Notes under the pieces: generated by a model
What the model saw: only the letters and a program-made list of their open reading frames with translations
Told to the model about the DNA's origin: nothing
Databases searched by the model: none
Translations under genes and position numbers: made by a program
In this document: in pieces, positions 21,196-21,396 of the stretch
How positions within the stretch are numbered: position 1 is the stretch's first letter
Layout of the letters: each line of letters starts with the position of its first letter
NCBI GenBank assembly: GCA_011763485.2
Contig: JAANSK020120014.1
Coordinates: forward strand, 4,997-26,392
Direction of reading: 5' to 3'
DNA: 21,396 bases
Origin: Isoetes engelmannii
Taxonomy: Eukaryota; Streptophyta; Lycopodiopsida; Isoetales; Isoetaceae

Positions 21196-21355
21196 TGTTA
21201 AGTACATTTTCATACGAAGGTGGTATTCTTTTAGTACATGTGGGGAGGGGTTGGATAGTGTTAGCGAGTATTGCGGTTTTGTTTTTAAACGATGCATGTT
21301 AAGTACTTTGTTTTTGGAGAGGTGGTATTCTTAAATGCTTGTGAGGAAGGGTTGA
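21196..21355. repeat. Diverged tandem repeat, period about 100 bp
   Basis: ATGTTAAGTAC...GGTGGTATTCTT...GGGTTG at 21196-21255 recurs at 21297-21355. Confidence 0.7.
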
Positions 21356-21396
21356 AAAAACTAAATAATCACAGAGATATTTGAAGAACTTATATA

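Larger units (their letters stand above)
19617..21396. other. Right-hand stretch with no recognised gene
   Basis: Apart from 35 open codons near 19728 (KQVIELEKQAIEHKKLKPKD), which could be a scrap of a gag coiled coil, no protein-like sequence is seen. There is a diverged duplication near 20602-20703 (CAAGTTTT-CAG...CTCCTCAA), an inverted repeat at 20891-20970, and a roughly 100-bp-period repeat at 21196-21355. No second LTR copy was found. Confidence 0.4.

Noticed and set aside
1-21396. tRNA or rRNA genes and CRISPR arrays
   Set aside because: None seen. The tandem repeats lack regular spacers, and the only tRNA-related sequence is the 12-base primer-binding site.

Overview
The window looks like nuclear DNA of a vascular plant. 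The genes have introns, and there is a plant-type receptor kinase and a PPR gene. Most of the sequence is AT-rich and dominated by repeats. The PPR repeat style and the repeat load would suit a fern or another large-genome plant, but that is a guess; nothing here fixes the species.

Layout. (1) 956-2912, + strand: the membrane-spanning and kinase part of a receptor-like kinase in six exons. All catalytic motifs are intact; the extracellular part is not recognisable in the window. (2) 2922-4512: a 330-bp block present twice, with microsatellites and small tandem repeats between the copies. (3) 4750-18067: one long terminal repeat (LTR) of a retrotransposon, split in two. It begins TGTGACGT, ends ACGTCACA, and is followed one base later by a primer-binding site matching initiator tRNA-Met (18069-18080) and a short gag-like start. 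(4) 6190-17699: an 11.5-kb insertion that splits the LTR. It has degenerate terminal inverted repeats (GGGTCTA...), a 4-bp target duplication (CTGT), and subterminal sequence shared with a 279-bp element at 19338-19616. No transposase is visible in it. Its cargo is a decayed PPR gene (8240-9897, - strand), a probable small spliced coiled-coil gene (13135-15255, - strand, including a 13-nt exon), and many local tandem duplications. (5) 18068-21396: decayed retrotransposon interior or unrelated intergenic DNA, holding the 279-bp miniature relative, which has its own 4-bp duplication (GCTT).

The main result is the nested history: a retrotransposon LTR was hit by a large gene-carrying DNA element, and a miniature member of the same family lies a few hundred bases downstream. 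The family (GGGTCTA ends, 4-bp target duplication, an AGCACC direct repeat inside each end) does not obviously match a standard plant DNA transposon superfamily. The functional gene content is probably limited to the receptor kinase and perhaps the small coiled-coil gene.
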